Origin: Exobasidium rhododendri
Lineage: Eukaryota; Basidiomycota; Exobasidiomycetes; Exobasidiales; Exobasidiaceae
NCBI GenBank assembly: GCA_026210745.1
Contig: CP110633.1
Span: 1-64,000, forward strand
Reading direction: 5' to 3'
Length of the DNA: 64,000 nt
Position numbers and translations under genes: made by a program. Shown piece by piece: positions 1 to 10,489 of this stretch (position 1 is the first letter of the stretch; every line of letters starts with the position of its first letter). The notes beneath the pieces were generated by a model, which was not told the origin of the DNA, made no database searches, and saw nothing but the letters and a program-made list of their open reading frames with translations.

Positions 1-710
1 TTACTACTGTAGGCGTTCCGTCATATACATCTGGCGCCCAATTATGAAGAGGTGCTGCTGCTACTTTAAATAGAAAACCAATACCAATTAGCAGTAGGCC
101 GAAGAGTGCTCCTACATATTCATCATCACCTGCTACAGAAGTTAGTGCATAAATACTTTCAAATTGAGTTAGTCCTGTATAACTGTAAATTAGAGCTGTT
201 CCTAGTAGAATTAGAGCAGAAGAGAGTCCACCTAGTAGAAAGTATTTAAGCCCAGCTGCAGTTGCGGATTCTGAATTACGATACAGTGTAGCCAGAATAT
301 ATACTGCAAAACTTGTGTAGCTCAATAGAAAGATACATAGATACTAGATCTGAACTTGATAGCAGTAGACTAGCACCAATAGTTGTGAACATAATTATTA
401 GTGAATATTCACTAATAGTTGGCACAGCAGTAGTTCCATATGCTGGTAGTCCCACGGGAGCTCAACCTAGTAGTAGAATAGCTCCTATACAGAATAGAAA
501 GGTCTCTATTCCTAGTGAAACAGTACTTACGTGAAATAGCCCACTGTAAATACCTACTGAGGATAGGGATTCAACATATAGTGAATTATATGAAAGAAAG
601 GCCGAAAATAGTAGCGTCACCGAAGTAATTCTATTAAATAGACTAGGTGTAATACGGTAGGAAAATAGTGGTACGGCGATAAGAAGAGATAGTAGTCCAA
701 TAGAAAGCAT
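1..710 (-). CDS. nad2: NADH dehydrogenase subunit 2, 5' part (partial, frameshifted)
   Basis: This is the N-terminal part of complex I membrane subunit ND2; the gene runs off the left edge. The start is the ATG at 710-708. One UGA (462-464) must be read as Trp. The conserved ND2 stretch S-I-E-L ... [15 protein letters not shown] is present but split over two frames: after the Leu codon at 318-320 four bases (314-317) stand where three are expected. Downstream, the frame holds G-L-K-Y-F-L-L-G-G and [15 protein letters not shown], which are diagnostic for ND2. The identity is certain. Whether the +1 shift is an error, a mutation or is tolerated by the ribosome cannot be told from sequence. Confidence 0.93.
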
Positions 711-1946
711 TCCTCTCTCTATTTACAACATTATTCTTTGCAGATCTCAAAAAATAATACTACTTATGCTAAATAAAATGGTATTTTTCATTGAATACTC
801 TCTTTTACGTTAAATAATTGTGGATAAAAAAGTATTCAAAAATAAGCAACGTGTTATAACATAATTTAGTAATAAATAAATTAAAAAGGTACTTTTGTGA
901 TCCCACCATAACGTCCTTATACAAGTACCGGACTCGAACCGAGTACAAAAAAGGAATTCTTAAATTAATCAGTAATGTAAATCGAAGAGATTAATGATAA
1001 AAACAACTAATGGTAGATTTTTAATTTACTAATTACCTATAATTTTAGTAGAATAAACTATATGACCTTCACTTTTTTATTACAAGTGAAAAATTATGTT
1101 AACTGGTTACATGTAAAAGGGTGTTCTAAACGGCAATAATTAAATATTCTATGATTTACTCTTGTTGCGGGAGACTATTACTCATTGTCTTTATTTGAAA
1201 TAGTTTAATCTACATTTATTATACAAAGAATACTATATAACAAATGAATTCTTTATATAATACATCCTGTAAATTATTATTAATCTAAAGAGATGAATAA
1301 TAATAGTTGTAAGAGTTGTAGTAAAGATTACAAAAGTGTCGATTTATTTTATTGTAATGTGAAATGGTGCAACTATGAACTGTTATTAAAGGAATCGGAA
1401 CTTATCGAAGTACTTTTTAGCCGATTCACTATTACAACTAATTGGTAGAATAATGATTTATAATTTATTACCGATGTTAAAGTGAATAGAAGTGTGAGTC
1501 CTTACAACAGTATATTACCGCCCTTATAGTAAACAAGAAAAAGATTTTTACTACAAGCATGCCTAAATATACTAGCATGCATCTATACAAATTTTCAATA
1601 TTCCAGTTAGTATATTATGTTATTGGGTTTATTCTTACATAGAATACATAAAATGTAAAAAGTTATTGTATTTATAAACTCTACAAAATATTTCTTATTA
1701 TAACCCCTTAAAATGACATGTAAATTAAAGAAATTAAAAGTATATATGTATAACTATGATTCCATTGAAGCCTACCTAAATATAAAATATTTATTAGGCC
1801 CGGGGTGTTGTAATACTATATAAATATAGTAATAGTATAAAAAATAAGGGTTGTATCATTATCCATATGGCTAAATACATTAAAAATAGTAAGATAAATT
1901 AACAAAGACCTTATAAACGAAATTGTTTATTTTTATAAAAATTTTA
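711..1946. other. intergenic, 1.2 kb, with one tRNA T-arm-like relic
   Basis: This is AT-rich spacer with no ORF of coding character. At about 921-951 the minus strand reads like a T-arm followed by an acceptor half, but no matching 5' acceptor or anticodon arm can be folded. It may be a tRNA relic. I see nothing else. Confidence 0.5.
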
Positions 1947-2019
1947 CTACTAGTACTGAGACTCGAACTCAGAAATTGAGAGTGGAAGTCCCAAGTTTTA
2001 CCATTAAACTATACTAGCA
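1947..2019 (-). tRNA. trnG: tRNA-Gly(UCC)
   Basis: A cloverleaf folds with a 7-bp acceptor (TGCTAGT/ACTAGTA), a D-arm with GGTAAAAC, anticodon loop CTTCCAC (UCC) on a 5-bp stem, and a T-loop TTCGAGT. Confidence 0.93.
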
Positions 2020-2103
2020 CAGTTTTTATGTGCATAATAAATATTCTATTTATATTGTGAGATTATTAAAATGTTTATTTATTTTAAATAATACTACGAA
2101 AAG

Positions 2104-2178
2104 TAGCAACTTGAAGGACTCGAACCTCCAACCTTCTAATTCGAAGTCAGACGCTATGACCATTAAGCTAAAGCTGCT
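2104..2178 (-). tRNA. trnR: tRNA-Arg(UCG)
   Basis: The acceptor AGCAGCT pairs with AGTTGCT (one G-U). The anticodon loop is CTTCGAA, giving UCG, which fits the heavy CGA/CGT use in the protein genes. The T-loop is TTCGAGT. Confidence 0.92.
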
Positions 2179-2328
2179 TTTAAACTCTTATACAATGATT
2201 GAATGATAATAAAAGCTTACTATTTTTATAACAATTCATATATGCGAACAGCAGGACTTCATTTTTGAGTTGAATTACTACTTATAATAAAAGGGGGTAA
2301 GATAACAAGATAAGTTTAGTTTAAATTT

Positions 2329-3473
2329 TCAATTTTTATAAGAATTTTGTGTTTTTAGTAGTCTATTAATAATATTACGATGTACTTTTCGGGTAGGATC
2401 GATGCTAACAGTATATTCATAAGCAGCCGTTATACTAGGACATAGACATGTATTATTTGTTAGCATATCTGTAACAATTACAGCTTTACTTGCTGGGTGA
2501 TTCATTTTAATTTTATCACGAAATACTTTATCTTTACTAAGATGTTTAAATGTTTCACGATCTTGTTGAAACTTCATAAGAATTGCTTCAAGTGGAAGTA
2601 GTTCAATATTTGTATCAGGATGAATAAGGTAAGAAAAGTAATATTTGGATAGAAAGAGATTTTCTGTGTTAGTTCGTCGACCTAGTGTAGACAGACTAAC
2701 TGCTGTTTCTTTAGAAAGATCACTAACACTTTTGGAAATATAAATAATAGTATCTTTTTCATACACATAAATAGTTTTACGGTTACTAGCACCCATCGCA
2801 ATTCGTTGTGCTTCTGTTGGCTTAAATGAAGTAATAGGTGTCATTCCTACTGCCTTTATTACATTTAGTTCGGATTTCAGAGTGAAAACATAATATTGTT
2901 CAAGAGCTCGACAATCTCGTTCAATGAGAAGTATATCTTTTGATGATAGATTTACACTATATTTTTTTGTAACATAAATAGTAAGCCGAAAAGAGGACAT
3001 ACCATACTCTAGCATAGTCCGTAGAATTAGTCGGGTACCGTTTTTACGTTCATTCTCTGGAAATAACGTTTAATTCGTTGTAGAAGATCAATACTACTTC
3101 CTACATATTGATTACCTGTAGTAATGTGTGTCCAAACATAAACACCTGCTAGTTTATATTCTTTACTATTACTAAAGAATAGTTTTGGTTTACTTGTTAG
3201 ATCTGTAAAGTCATATTGACTTGGAATAGACACTAGCTTATCTAGTTCTTTTTGTGTAATAGGAGGATATTTTATAGATATGAACATAGTAATAGTTGTA
3301 GCATTCGTCTCTTTTCCACAATATTTATTTGCTAGCTCATATAGATTACTACTCTTTTTTGATGAAATAAACGGTAGTCTGTTAGTACTATAAATAGGTA
3401 GAACACCAATTATAATTGATGTAGAGTCAAGAAATGTAGTACATTCTGAAAGATAAGTATAAATTATTTGCAT
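2329..3473 (-). pseudogene. free-standing GIY-YIG homing endonuclease, split by a 1-nt deletion
   Basis: The N-terminal part (3473-3027) carries the GIY-YIG core A-G-V-Y-V-W-T-H ... Q-Y-V-G-S-S ... R-I-K-R-Y-F. The second part (3015-2329) has the E-Q-Y-Y-V-F-T motif and a C-terminal NUMOD-like DNA-binding tail. The halves are out of frame by one base at a run of five T on the plus strand (3041-3045). One more base would make a single ORF of about 380 codons, close to the intact relative at 37353-38471 (372 aa). It lies in a spacer, not in an intron. A C4U4 motif follows at 2289-2297. It is either a decaying mobile gene or a homopolymer sequencing error. Confidence 0.8.
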
Positions 3474-3569
3474 TATAATAAAAAGTCTAATATAATTTTA
3501 TATTGATCATTTAATACACTTGCTGCTGCGTTTAATTATACATATCTTTAATAGCTCTTGGAAAAGCTT

Positions 3570-3650
3570 ATGAGTAGTGGGACTTGAACCCACACAGCGT
3601 TATGCTACCGCATCCTAAATACAGCTTGGCTACCAATTTCAACACACTCA
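3570..3650 (-). tRNA. trnL: tRNA-Leu(UAG)
   Basis: This is a class II tRNA. The anticodon loop TTTAGGA gives UAG and reads CUN, the Leu codons used throughout this genome. It has a long variable arm and a T-loop TTCAAGT. The innermost acceptor pair is weak. It is the only tRNA-Leu found in the window. Confidence 0.9.
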
Positions 3651-3747
3651 CCTTAAAGATTGCATATAGTTTATATTTTTGTTTATTACAATAAAAAACT
3701 ATAAAATAGGTCCCTTATAATAGAAAGTTGAACACGTGTTTGCTGTA

Positions 3748-3790
3748 ATACTACCGCATCCTAAATACAGCTTGGCTACCAATTTCAACA
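3748..3790 (-). repeat. partial duplicate of tRNA-Leu(UAG) (pseudo-tRNA)
   Basis: The D-arm, anticodon arm and start of the variable arm of the tRNA-Leu at 3570-3650 are repeated almost exactly (about 39 identical bases). The flanking 3' part does not form a matching T-arm and acceptor, so this is probably a non-functional copy. Confidence 0.85.
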
Positions 3791-4075
3791 TGCTCGCTAT
3801 TTATTTTATGAAGGACGTTATATCTTATTCTTATAATAATATGTACAATAATTTAATCACACAAGATATAAATAAACCCACACTATTACTTAGTTAAAAA
3901 AGATTATTTTTATTCTTGCAAGAATAACTTATAGATTATCCCACTAACTACCTTAATTAACATATAAGTATAGTAGCTATTGAGTAGTTTTTTATAATAC
4001 TAAAAAAGGTAATAACTGCTATTACATGTTTTTTAGTTAATTTTAGACTAATAAGTAAAGGCATACCCACAATAG

Positions 4076-4149
4076 GAGTTAAGTTACAGATGGCTTCTGT
4101 TGAAGAACTGCAAATTCTTTTATCTAGGGTTCAATTCCCTCTTAACTCT
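4076..4149 (+). tRNA. trnC: tRNA-Cys(GCA)
   Basis: The acceptor GAGTTAA/TTAACTC is perfect, the anticodon loop CTGCAAA gives GCA, the T-loop is TTCAATT and the discriminator is U. It lies on the plus strand. Confidence 0.9.
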
Positions 4150-4308
4150 TTTTTATAACAAATGATTAATTTTTGTCACATTGTTATTATATCGATCACA
4201 CAGAATAATTTCTCTTGTCATGTTCCTAAATTTATTGCAAATAGTAACGATGACAAAAAAATACTGCACTGGTTTTTAATAAATTAAACCTTATTGTTAT
4301 TGGGTTAA

Positions 4309-4380
4309 AAGAGTATAGTATAATGGTAGTACAATGATCTCCAAAGTCATATTATGCTGGTTCGACTCCGGCTGCTCTTG
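4309..4380 (+). tRNA. trnW: tRNA-Trp(CCA)
   Basis: The 7-bp acceptor AAGAGTA/TGCTCTT (one G-U) and the loop CTCCAAA give anticodon CCA, with discriminator G. A CCA anticodon should read only UGG, yet genes here contain in-frame UGA at Trp positions. No UCA-anticodon tRNA was found. Confidence 0.88.
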
Positions 4381-4772
4381 GTTTTTCTAAGATAACAGAA
4401 AGCTATCTCTAAAATAATACAGACACATTAGATAGTAATATAAATACTACCTAAAGATTTAGTAGATATTTTGTGATAAATATAATCAAAGACAATACTA
4501 GTTGTTACGTAATTGAAGTAAGAGTAGCCTATATAATTTCTAGATTACTACGTAGTAGAGTGATTATATTAATAAACGATGTTAATTTAGACTAGACTTT
4601 TTACTATAGTGCATATATTACATTATTCTACCATTAACTACAATTAACAGCTTAGTATAAGAAGTTATAACTAGTGTTTGAAAAAAAAAAGTTATTCTTT
4701 AACTATCTAGATATAGGGAAAAGAGCAGCAGTAATAGTCAAACGGGCCTAATTTTATCTGCTTTTTACTATT
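4381..4772. other. intergenic spacer before the atp9 leader
   Basis: About 390 bases of AT-rich spacer lie between tRNA-Trp and the atp9 leader element. I see no ORF or RNA gene in it. Confidence 0.4.
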
Positions 4773-5081
<309 letters not shown>

Positions 5082-5092
5082 TACATGAATAA

Positions 5093-5139
5093 TTTTACAC
5101 TGTTAGTGAGAAAATATAATAACTGTTAACAGTGTAAAA
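5093..5139 (+). terminator. 13-bp stem-loop downstream of atp9
   Basis: Bases 5093-5105 pair perfectly with 5127-5139 around a 21-base loop, 11 bases after the atp9 stop. It is likely a 3'-end stabilising or processing hairpin. Similar perfect inverted repeats lie 3' of atp6 and nad6. Confidence 0.6.
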
Positions 5140-5744
5140 TGTCATCATCCTATCTGCGGGGGCGTTTCGCCCCTTTCCACCAAACAAGAGAACGTTGTCT
5201 TGACAAAGAACATAAGAAAAATTCCTTTTTTTACAGTATTCTGTGTCTTACTAATAATGAATATTTGCTGAAACAAATTCTTTTTAATTACCTTGTTTTT
5301 TACAGCATTGTAATATCTTTTGTTTTTTTTTTCTTTATAGGCTTTGGTGAGGATTTTATAAAAAGGTTATTTAAATAAAATACATACTAACATCTGATCA
5401 TATATCTAATATGATTACAAGACTAATATAAAAAAACGCATGGTTTGTTATTTACTAAAATAACTAGTATAAAAATTACTATAGTGAATATTACTGTAGC
5501 ATAAACATCATACACACTATACTAGGTAATTTTATACTACTCAATAAGGATATTTAATATCTATTATTGTTATAATCCTTATTATTATTGTTATAATCCT
5601 TATTATTATTGTTACTTTTTTCTTTCGATATAACCTTTATTGTTTTATCAACTCTTTCTAAAAAAGGGGAAATTGAGAAAAATTGACAAAAAGGGCGAAA
5701 TTTGTGTGTAATGGATTAAGATTATAGAAAATTACACTACAAAA
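5140..5744. other. spacer with GC hairpin and short tandem repeat
   Basis: A GC-rich hairpin (GGGCG-TTT-CGCCC) lies around 5156-5174. A 21-base unit is tandemly repeated about 2.5 times at 5560-5615 (TATAATCC plus TTATTATTATTGT). An AAAAAAGGGG block at 5661-5671 is a C4U4 motif for the minus-strand ORF at 5745. A plus-strand ORF at 5139-5378 lacks coding character. Confidence 0.6.
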
Positions 5745-6029
5745 TTAAATTGTTACTAGGAGTAGTTGAAAAAATACTCCTAGGGCAGAAATGCAACATA
5801 CGAAACTAACAAAATGCAGTAGTAGACCAATAATAGTAAGAAAATTAGTAAATGAAGTTCGAGGTGTATAATCATTATTATAACCATCATTACTACTGAA
5901 ATGTGGTGTGATAAGCCAAGCTAGCATGTTTGTAACAAAGGCTGCCAGAAGATATAGAAGAATACCATATGTAAGTTCAGTCATAATTGCGTTTTTAGCT
6001 GCAGCAGACAGGAGGGAGTTACGCTCCAT
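5745..6029 (-). CDS. small membrane ORF downstream of cox3 (94 aa, unknown)
   Basis: I do not recognise the family. After a short polar N-terminus (M-E-R-N-S) there are two or three hydrophobic segments: about residues 17-40 (L-T-Y-G-I-L-L-Y-L-L-A-A-F), 62-78 and 79-93. A short Asn/Tyr-rich loop lies between them. Codon use matches the resident genes (Leu only CTN, no TTA), which argues that it is translated. It lies on the strand of cox3, after the 51-aa ORF at 6098, and is followed by a C4U4 motif at about 5661. It may be co-transcribed with cox3. Confidence 0.5.
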   Translation of the reverse strand: MERNSLLSAAAKNAIMTELTYGILLYLLAAFVTNMLAWLITPHFSSNDGYNNDYTPRTSFTNFLTIIGLLLHFVSFVCCISALGVFFQLLLVTI

Positions 6030-6097
6030 AACATTAAAAAGATATGTAGTAGCATTAGCAGAGTTATGGCTAATAAAAAAATTGAAAAGTACTTCTA

Positions 6098-6253
6098 CTA
6101 GAAAATAAAAAAAATGTTTAGCGATACCATAAAAAAATCAAAGAGTGACGAAAAATCTGGAAAGTCCAGAAACTCCTCTTCGCAAGGAAAATGTAGTAGA
6201 TGTGCATTACGAGCTGTTTTTATATTTATTAGTAGATTTATACTAATTGACAT
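6098..6253 (-). CDS. small ORF just 3' of cox3 (51 aa, unknown)
   Basis: It starts at ATG 6253, 38 bases after the cox3 stop, and ends at TAG 6098. It is acidic in the middle (C-E-E-E-F-L-D-F-P-D-F) with a hydrophobic C-terminus. Leu codons are CTN only. An upstream extension into cox3 in this frame exists but would overlap conserved cox3 sequence. No family is recognised; it could be chance. Confidence 0.35.
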   Translation of the reverse strand: MSISINLLINIKTARNAHLLHFPCEEEFLDFPDFSSLFDFFMVSLNIFFIF

Positions 6254-6291
6254 TGTAATGAAATAATAATAAGAAGGGGATAAATTAATTA

Positions 6292-7128
6292 TTAAGAACC
6301 CCACCAATAAACAGAGATGAACAGGAATAGCCAAACAACATCTACGAAATGCCAATACAGAATAGAGGCTTCAAATCCTAGATGATGATGATCTGTAAGA
6401 TGATAACTGATTATTCGGAATAGCGCTACAGCAATGAATGCTGTACCGATAATAACGTGAATTCCGTGGAAACCTGTAGCGAAGAAAAAAGTTGAACCAT
6501 ATACTCCATCAGCAATACTAAATGGTGCAGTGTAATATTCAATACCTTGGCATGCTGTGAATAGCAGGGCAAATAGCACTGTTAGAATTGTACCAAGGAT
6601 TGCTCCTCGACGATTTCCTTGAATTAGAGAGTGGTGAGCATAAGTAACAGTTGCCCCAGATGATAGAAGCAGGATAGTATTAAGTAGAGGTAGTTCAAAA
6701 GGATTAATAGTTGCAATACCCATAGGTGGCCATTGTGCCCCTAGTTCTACAGCAGGTGACAGGCTAGAATGGAAAAAACTCCAGAAAACAGACACAAAAA
6801 AGAATACTTCACTTAGGATAAACAGACCTACTCCTATTGTAATACCCCGTTGTACTGCAAATGTATGATCTCCTAGAAATGTACCTTCTGTAACAACATC
6901 TCGAAACCAAAGAGTTATAGAAGCAACTGTAGTAATAAATCCAATAGCCACTAGAATGATACCTGAGCCTCCAAGAGGATTAGCATAACCATTAAAATAC
7001 ATAACAGTTCCTGATGTTAGAATAAATAGTGTGAATGATGTTAGAAGAGGCCACGGACTAGGTGTTACTAGATGGAATGGTTGTGCTTGAAATTGAGTCC
7101 GTGATAGATTTGTAATTTGTGTGTTCAT
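6292..7128 (-). CDS. cox3: cytochrome c oxidase subunit 3
   Basis: This 278-aa complex IV core subunit has seven hydrophobic segments and an intact sequence. Diagnostic stretches include F-H-L-V-x-P-S-P-W-P near the N-terminus, F-F-x-S-V-F-W-S-F-F-H-S-S-L-S-P, G-F-H-G-I-H-V-I-I-G-T and the C-terminal W-H-F-V-D-V-V-W-L-F-L-F-I-S-V-Y-W-W. It has no intron and all Trp are TGG. A C4U2-like motif (AAGGGG at 6274-6279) lies just 3' of the stop. Two small ORFs follow on the same strand. Confidence 0.98.
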   Translation of the reverse strand: MNTQITNLSRTQFQAQPFHLVTPSPWPLLTSFTLFILTSGTVMYFNGYANPLGGSGIILVAIGFITTVASITLWFRDVVTEGTFLGDHTFAVQRGITIGVGLFILSEVFFFVSVFWSFFHSSLSPAVELGAQWPPMGIATINPFELPLLNTILLLSSGATVTYAHHSLIQGNRRGAILGTILTVLFALLFTACQGIEYYTAPFSIADGVYGSTFFFATGFHGIHVIIGTAFIAVALFRIISYHLTDHHHLGFEASILYWHFVDVVWLFLFISVYWWGS

Positions 7129-7621
7129 TAAAAAACAGCTTAGTTATAAATTTCTACTTGTTATACTTTTAATTAAAATATAACATAGCAAAGATGATCA
7201 AACACAGTCTAATTTTGTATACTATGTAACTAGCCACAGCGTTTAACGCTTTGTTTTCTGACAAAACTATTATTATTTACAGTAAATAAGATATAATCAT
7301 CATTTATAACATGATAAATTCGTTTTGTCTAGAAAATATGAATTAATCTCACACTAGTAAAAAAGGCAGTAATACTAATTAAAAAGTATACTATATATAA
7401 CAAGTTAACTAACTAAACTTTTTAATTATATACTAACTATACCATTCAATACTCATTTATCATTCCAGCATTATATGAGGTATGTATGTTAGAGGGTACT
7501 GTAGGTTTTGTAATATATAAGAATAATAGGTATGTAGTAATTGTATTATACTCTTATAATATGGTAAATTATAATTATAAAAACAAAGGGTTTTTTATAA
7601 TTATAAATAATATGTTTTCAT
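7129..7621. other. intergenic, 490 bp
   Basis: This AT-rich spacer lies between the cox3 start (minus) and tRNA-Ser (plus). It should hold the cox3 leader. I recognise no promoter motif, ORF or RNA. Confidence 0.4.
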
Positions 7622-7706
7622 GGACATGTGGCTGAGTGGTTGAAAGTTCCTGGCTTGAAACTAGGCGTCTCTTTGGAGACCATGGGTTCGAATCCCATCT
7701 TGTCCG
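7622..7706 (+). tRNA. trnS: tRNA-Ser(UGA)
   Basis: This is a class II tRNA with a perfect anticodon stem (CCTGG/CTAGG) around loop CTTGAAA (UGA), a long variable arm and a T-loop TTCGAAT. The acceptor GGACATG/CTTGTCC has one mismatch. Confidence 0.93.
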
Positions 7707-7715
7707 TATTATTCT

Positions 7716-8842
7716 TTAGTAAAAGGGAGTAAATTGTGTAAATAGCCATCCTTTAAACACTTTGTTCTTGATTATCATTTTTCTAAGAGTAGAAACTCCT
7801 ACAGATCGATCAACATGAGTAGAAGTAAATTTAGCGGCATTATTGTAAGAAGAAAAAAAGTATTGCTTATTATTATCGAAGGTATCTGTAACGGTTATTG
7901 GTTTTCCAGGGAGAAAACTACCATTAGGATTGACTTGTCGAGCTTTGTTAAACAGTAGTAGTAGTTGTTTATCATTGACTAGATTTTCCTTTGAAAAAGT
8001 ATTGAATAGAAGAGGTTCTTCACGACTAATAAGAAATTTGTTATACAGTAGAGATGCACTACTAGTAGAATACCGTGTTAGTGTAGCAGGGCTAACTCCT
8101 GTCACCTGACTAAGAATATTTCGAGACTTAGCTACATAAATAAGTACTCCTTCCATATATACATACAGCATAATATTTATTCTATTTCGTAGAGCCTCAC
8201 GTTGTTTTACCGTCACTACAGGAGGAATATTTCATACTCCTCCTGCGATTTTTACCATGTTAAGAGAAGGATTACATAGAATAATGTAGTATTGTTCAAG
8301 GATGACAACTAGTCGTTTAATATCATTAATTGCGCCAATAGAAGGAATAATGAAGATAGAAAGACTAAATTTATCAATACCATGTTGAAGGATATTTTTA
8401 TTGACTAGTCGGTTTGAATGAGCTGTATTTTGAAAGTATCTCCGCACTCGAGAAGCTAGATCAACAGAGCTTCCAACATATTGTTCTTTGGTGATGAGAT
8501 TGGTCCAAATGTAAATACCAGCTCGTTTAGGTTTACTTGTATAACCAATCACCTCCGCTAGTTTGAGATAGTTTAGAACACCGGCGAAAAAAGACTTTCC
8601 ATTTTCAGACTTACAGATGAGATCTTTAGAAGATTGTTTAGTTCTTCTTGTATAATTGGTTGATTTTTAATTATACTATTACTAGCCAGTAGATTGTTGA
8701 GCATTAGTGCCCCAATCTCTGATGTGTTATTGATATAAAACAGTGCAAGTTCATGTACATTTGTTTTTTTAGAAATAGTAGTTTGTGTACTATATTTTTT
8801 AGATACAGAATTTTTACTAGTTGACTTTTGGAAAATAATCAT
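7716..8842 (-). pseudogene. free-standing GIY-YIG homing endonuclease, 1-nt frameshift
   Basis: The domain order is an N-terminal tail (8842-8573), the GIY-YIG core A-G-I-Y-I-W-T-N ... E-Q-Y-V-G-S-S ... R-V-R-R-Y-F (8552-8232) and a helix-turn-helix-like tail ending in T-P-F-Y. A UGA at 8232-8234 is read as Trp. The first segment is out of frame with the core. Seven bases in the six-A plus-strand run at 8587-8592 would fuse them into one ORF of about 376 codons. A C3U4 motif overlaps the last codons. It is a paralogue of the genes at 2329 and 37353. It may be decaying, or this may be a homopolymer error. Confidence 0.8.
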
Positions 8843-8877
8843 TAAATAATAACTTAACTCAATATGAAATATACTGA

Positions 8878-9110
8878 TAACCTAACATTGCTATAAGTAA
8901 GAATGTTATGCGTTTAGCATGAATAGAGGTTTATGTAATACATAAAGAAACAATAATTTATACTTTAAAGTAAATTATTACCCTTCTATATTATTACTAT
9001 TGAAAATTATACCTTGTCAAAAGGTGATATTGTCTTTTTCAAGATCTACCTTATACTAAGATCACCATGTTCAACAACAAGTATACTATAGAAGATAGTA
9101 TTTCTACTAG
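8878..9110. repeat. diverged copy of the nad6/rnl spacer (rnl leader repeat), copy 1
   Basis: The block CCTAACATT ... TATGCGTTTAGCAT ... GTAATACATAAAGAAAC also occurs at 50898-50975, in the spacer between the nad6 start and the rnl 5' end. Similarity then fades but continues through a TATTGTCTTT...AAGATCT stretch. The copy lies just upstream of the minus-strand GIY-YIG ORF, as the other lies upstream of nad6. It may carry a promoter or processing site. Confidence 0.7.
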
Positions 9111-9935
9111 TAAATACACTAACCTCACTATAACTTGATTTTAGTTAATAGGCTTCGTTTATACCAAATATTTATTAATTCTTTAACAATATATGGTAAA
9201 ATATGGGTATTTGTTATCCTCATTATAATACATAATAGTGCGGTTATATTGCAAAGTTATTGTATTGAATCTCCCCATGTCCGAACCACTGTGGCAGGAG
9301 GACCGGTTCGGGCCGTTATCTTTTATTGAAAATAGATTAGTGCTAACAAAAACGTATCATACTTTTTACTGAAAAATTATTTATTGTAAGGATATAATAA
9401 ATAATTACATTTTTCAAGGGAGAGCCCTAACAAAGAAGAGTACTCATGAGAATAATCCTATTGTTCACCTAAATAAATAGCATTATTGGCTAATGAAAAG
9501 GAGAGAATTTACTCCATAATTCAACCTTTGTATACCATGAAAACATATTCATTTATTCTTACTGTAGTGCATAAGGTTGTATATTTCGAATAAGTTGCTG
9601 TAATTTTGACAGCACTAAGTATATAAAAAACCGATATTTTTTGAAACAAAAGACAAAAACGATAATTGTTACTTATTTGGTGTTTTTTTTATATAATATT
9701 TGAACCCCATCTTATCCGTATTTATTGTATTTTTAGTAAATGGCTCATTTATTGGTTTAGGGCCTTTAATCAATAGAACAAAGACTATTTCTGTCTAGTG
9801 GAAATACGTAACACAAATTTGAAAATAATACAAACAACCCATCTCTTCCGTTTTTTACCTTATCTATTGTTATTTTTTTTAGGAACTAATTAATTTATTC
9901 CTAGTAAAGTTAACTCTTTATTGTTGTCCTAAATT
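9111..9935. other. intergenic, 0.8 kb, with tRNA-Ser tail relic
   Basis: At about 9698-9722 the plus strand repeats the T-loop, acceptor and flank of tRNA-Ser(UGA) (7690-7712) with a few changes, without the rest of the tRNA. A short plus ORF at 9135 has no coding character. Nothing else is recognised. Confidence 0.5.
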
Positions 9936-10016
9936 TGCAAATTTCAGATTCGAACTGAATGCGGCCGTAGCCAATGCTTTTACAGAGCACCTCCTAAACC
10001 TTTTTGGAATATCTGC
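9936..10016 (-). tRNA. trnY: tRNA-Tyr(GUA)
   Basis: The anticodon stem GTGCT/AGCAT closes the loop CTGTAAA (GUA). The variable arm is long, as in bacterial and many fungal mitochondrial tRNA-Tyr, and the T-loop is TTCGAAT. The inner acceptor pair is mismatched. Confidence 0.9.
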
Positions 10017-10489
10017 ATTTGAATGGTGTACTAACAATATATCTAACTTATATTAACATTACTTGCCGATCCTATTCTATAGCAATAGTCTTTATACTTT
10101 TGACAATGTAATAAAGAGAAGGTAGCCATAAATTAACTAAACTTTTTATGTTTACAAGAGGAAGGATACGTAGACTTTTTTATTATAGTTAAAAAGTAGT
10201 CTTTTTTTATTTGTTTTGCTATAGTGTAATTTTCTTGTAATTAAATTATATCTACAAAGGGGTTAAACTTTTACCATATTATTAACACTAAAAGCTGTTA
10301 ATAATAGTAAGTCAACCCGTGAATTATTGTAATGTAGGAGAAAATTCTGGGGGTAAGATTTATCACAAGGTCAATGAATTATTTCTAAATTTTTTTGTGC
10401 TTTTCCATAGTTGCACACTTTCTTTTGTTAAAAAACATTTATCTACCTCCATCTATATAAAAGCGGAATACGATATACTTTTCATATAA
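10017..10489. other. intergenic, 470 bp
   Basis: This is AT-rich spacer between tRNA-Tyr and tRNA-Phe. An AAAGGGG block lies at 10255. No ORF or RNA gene is recognised. Confidence 0.4.

Noticed and set aside
313-534. 73-aa plus-strand ORF inside nad2
   Set aside because: It is the antisense shadow of conserved nad2 sequence.
905-985. Possible tRNA-Leu(UAA) on the minus strand
   Set aside because: A T-arm-like string is present, but no pairing 5' acceptor or anticodon stem could be found within 200 bases; kept only as a relic.
5139-5378. 79-aa plus-strand ORF after atp9
   Set aside because: It begins in a hairpin, uses TTA and TTG codons unlike resident genes, and is low-complexity Phe-rich at its end.
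5745-6029. Candidate nad3
   Set aside because: The length is near nad3, but the family hallmarks (Y-E-C-G-F-x-P and the acidic C-terminal part) are absent.
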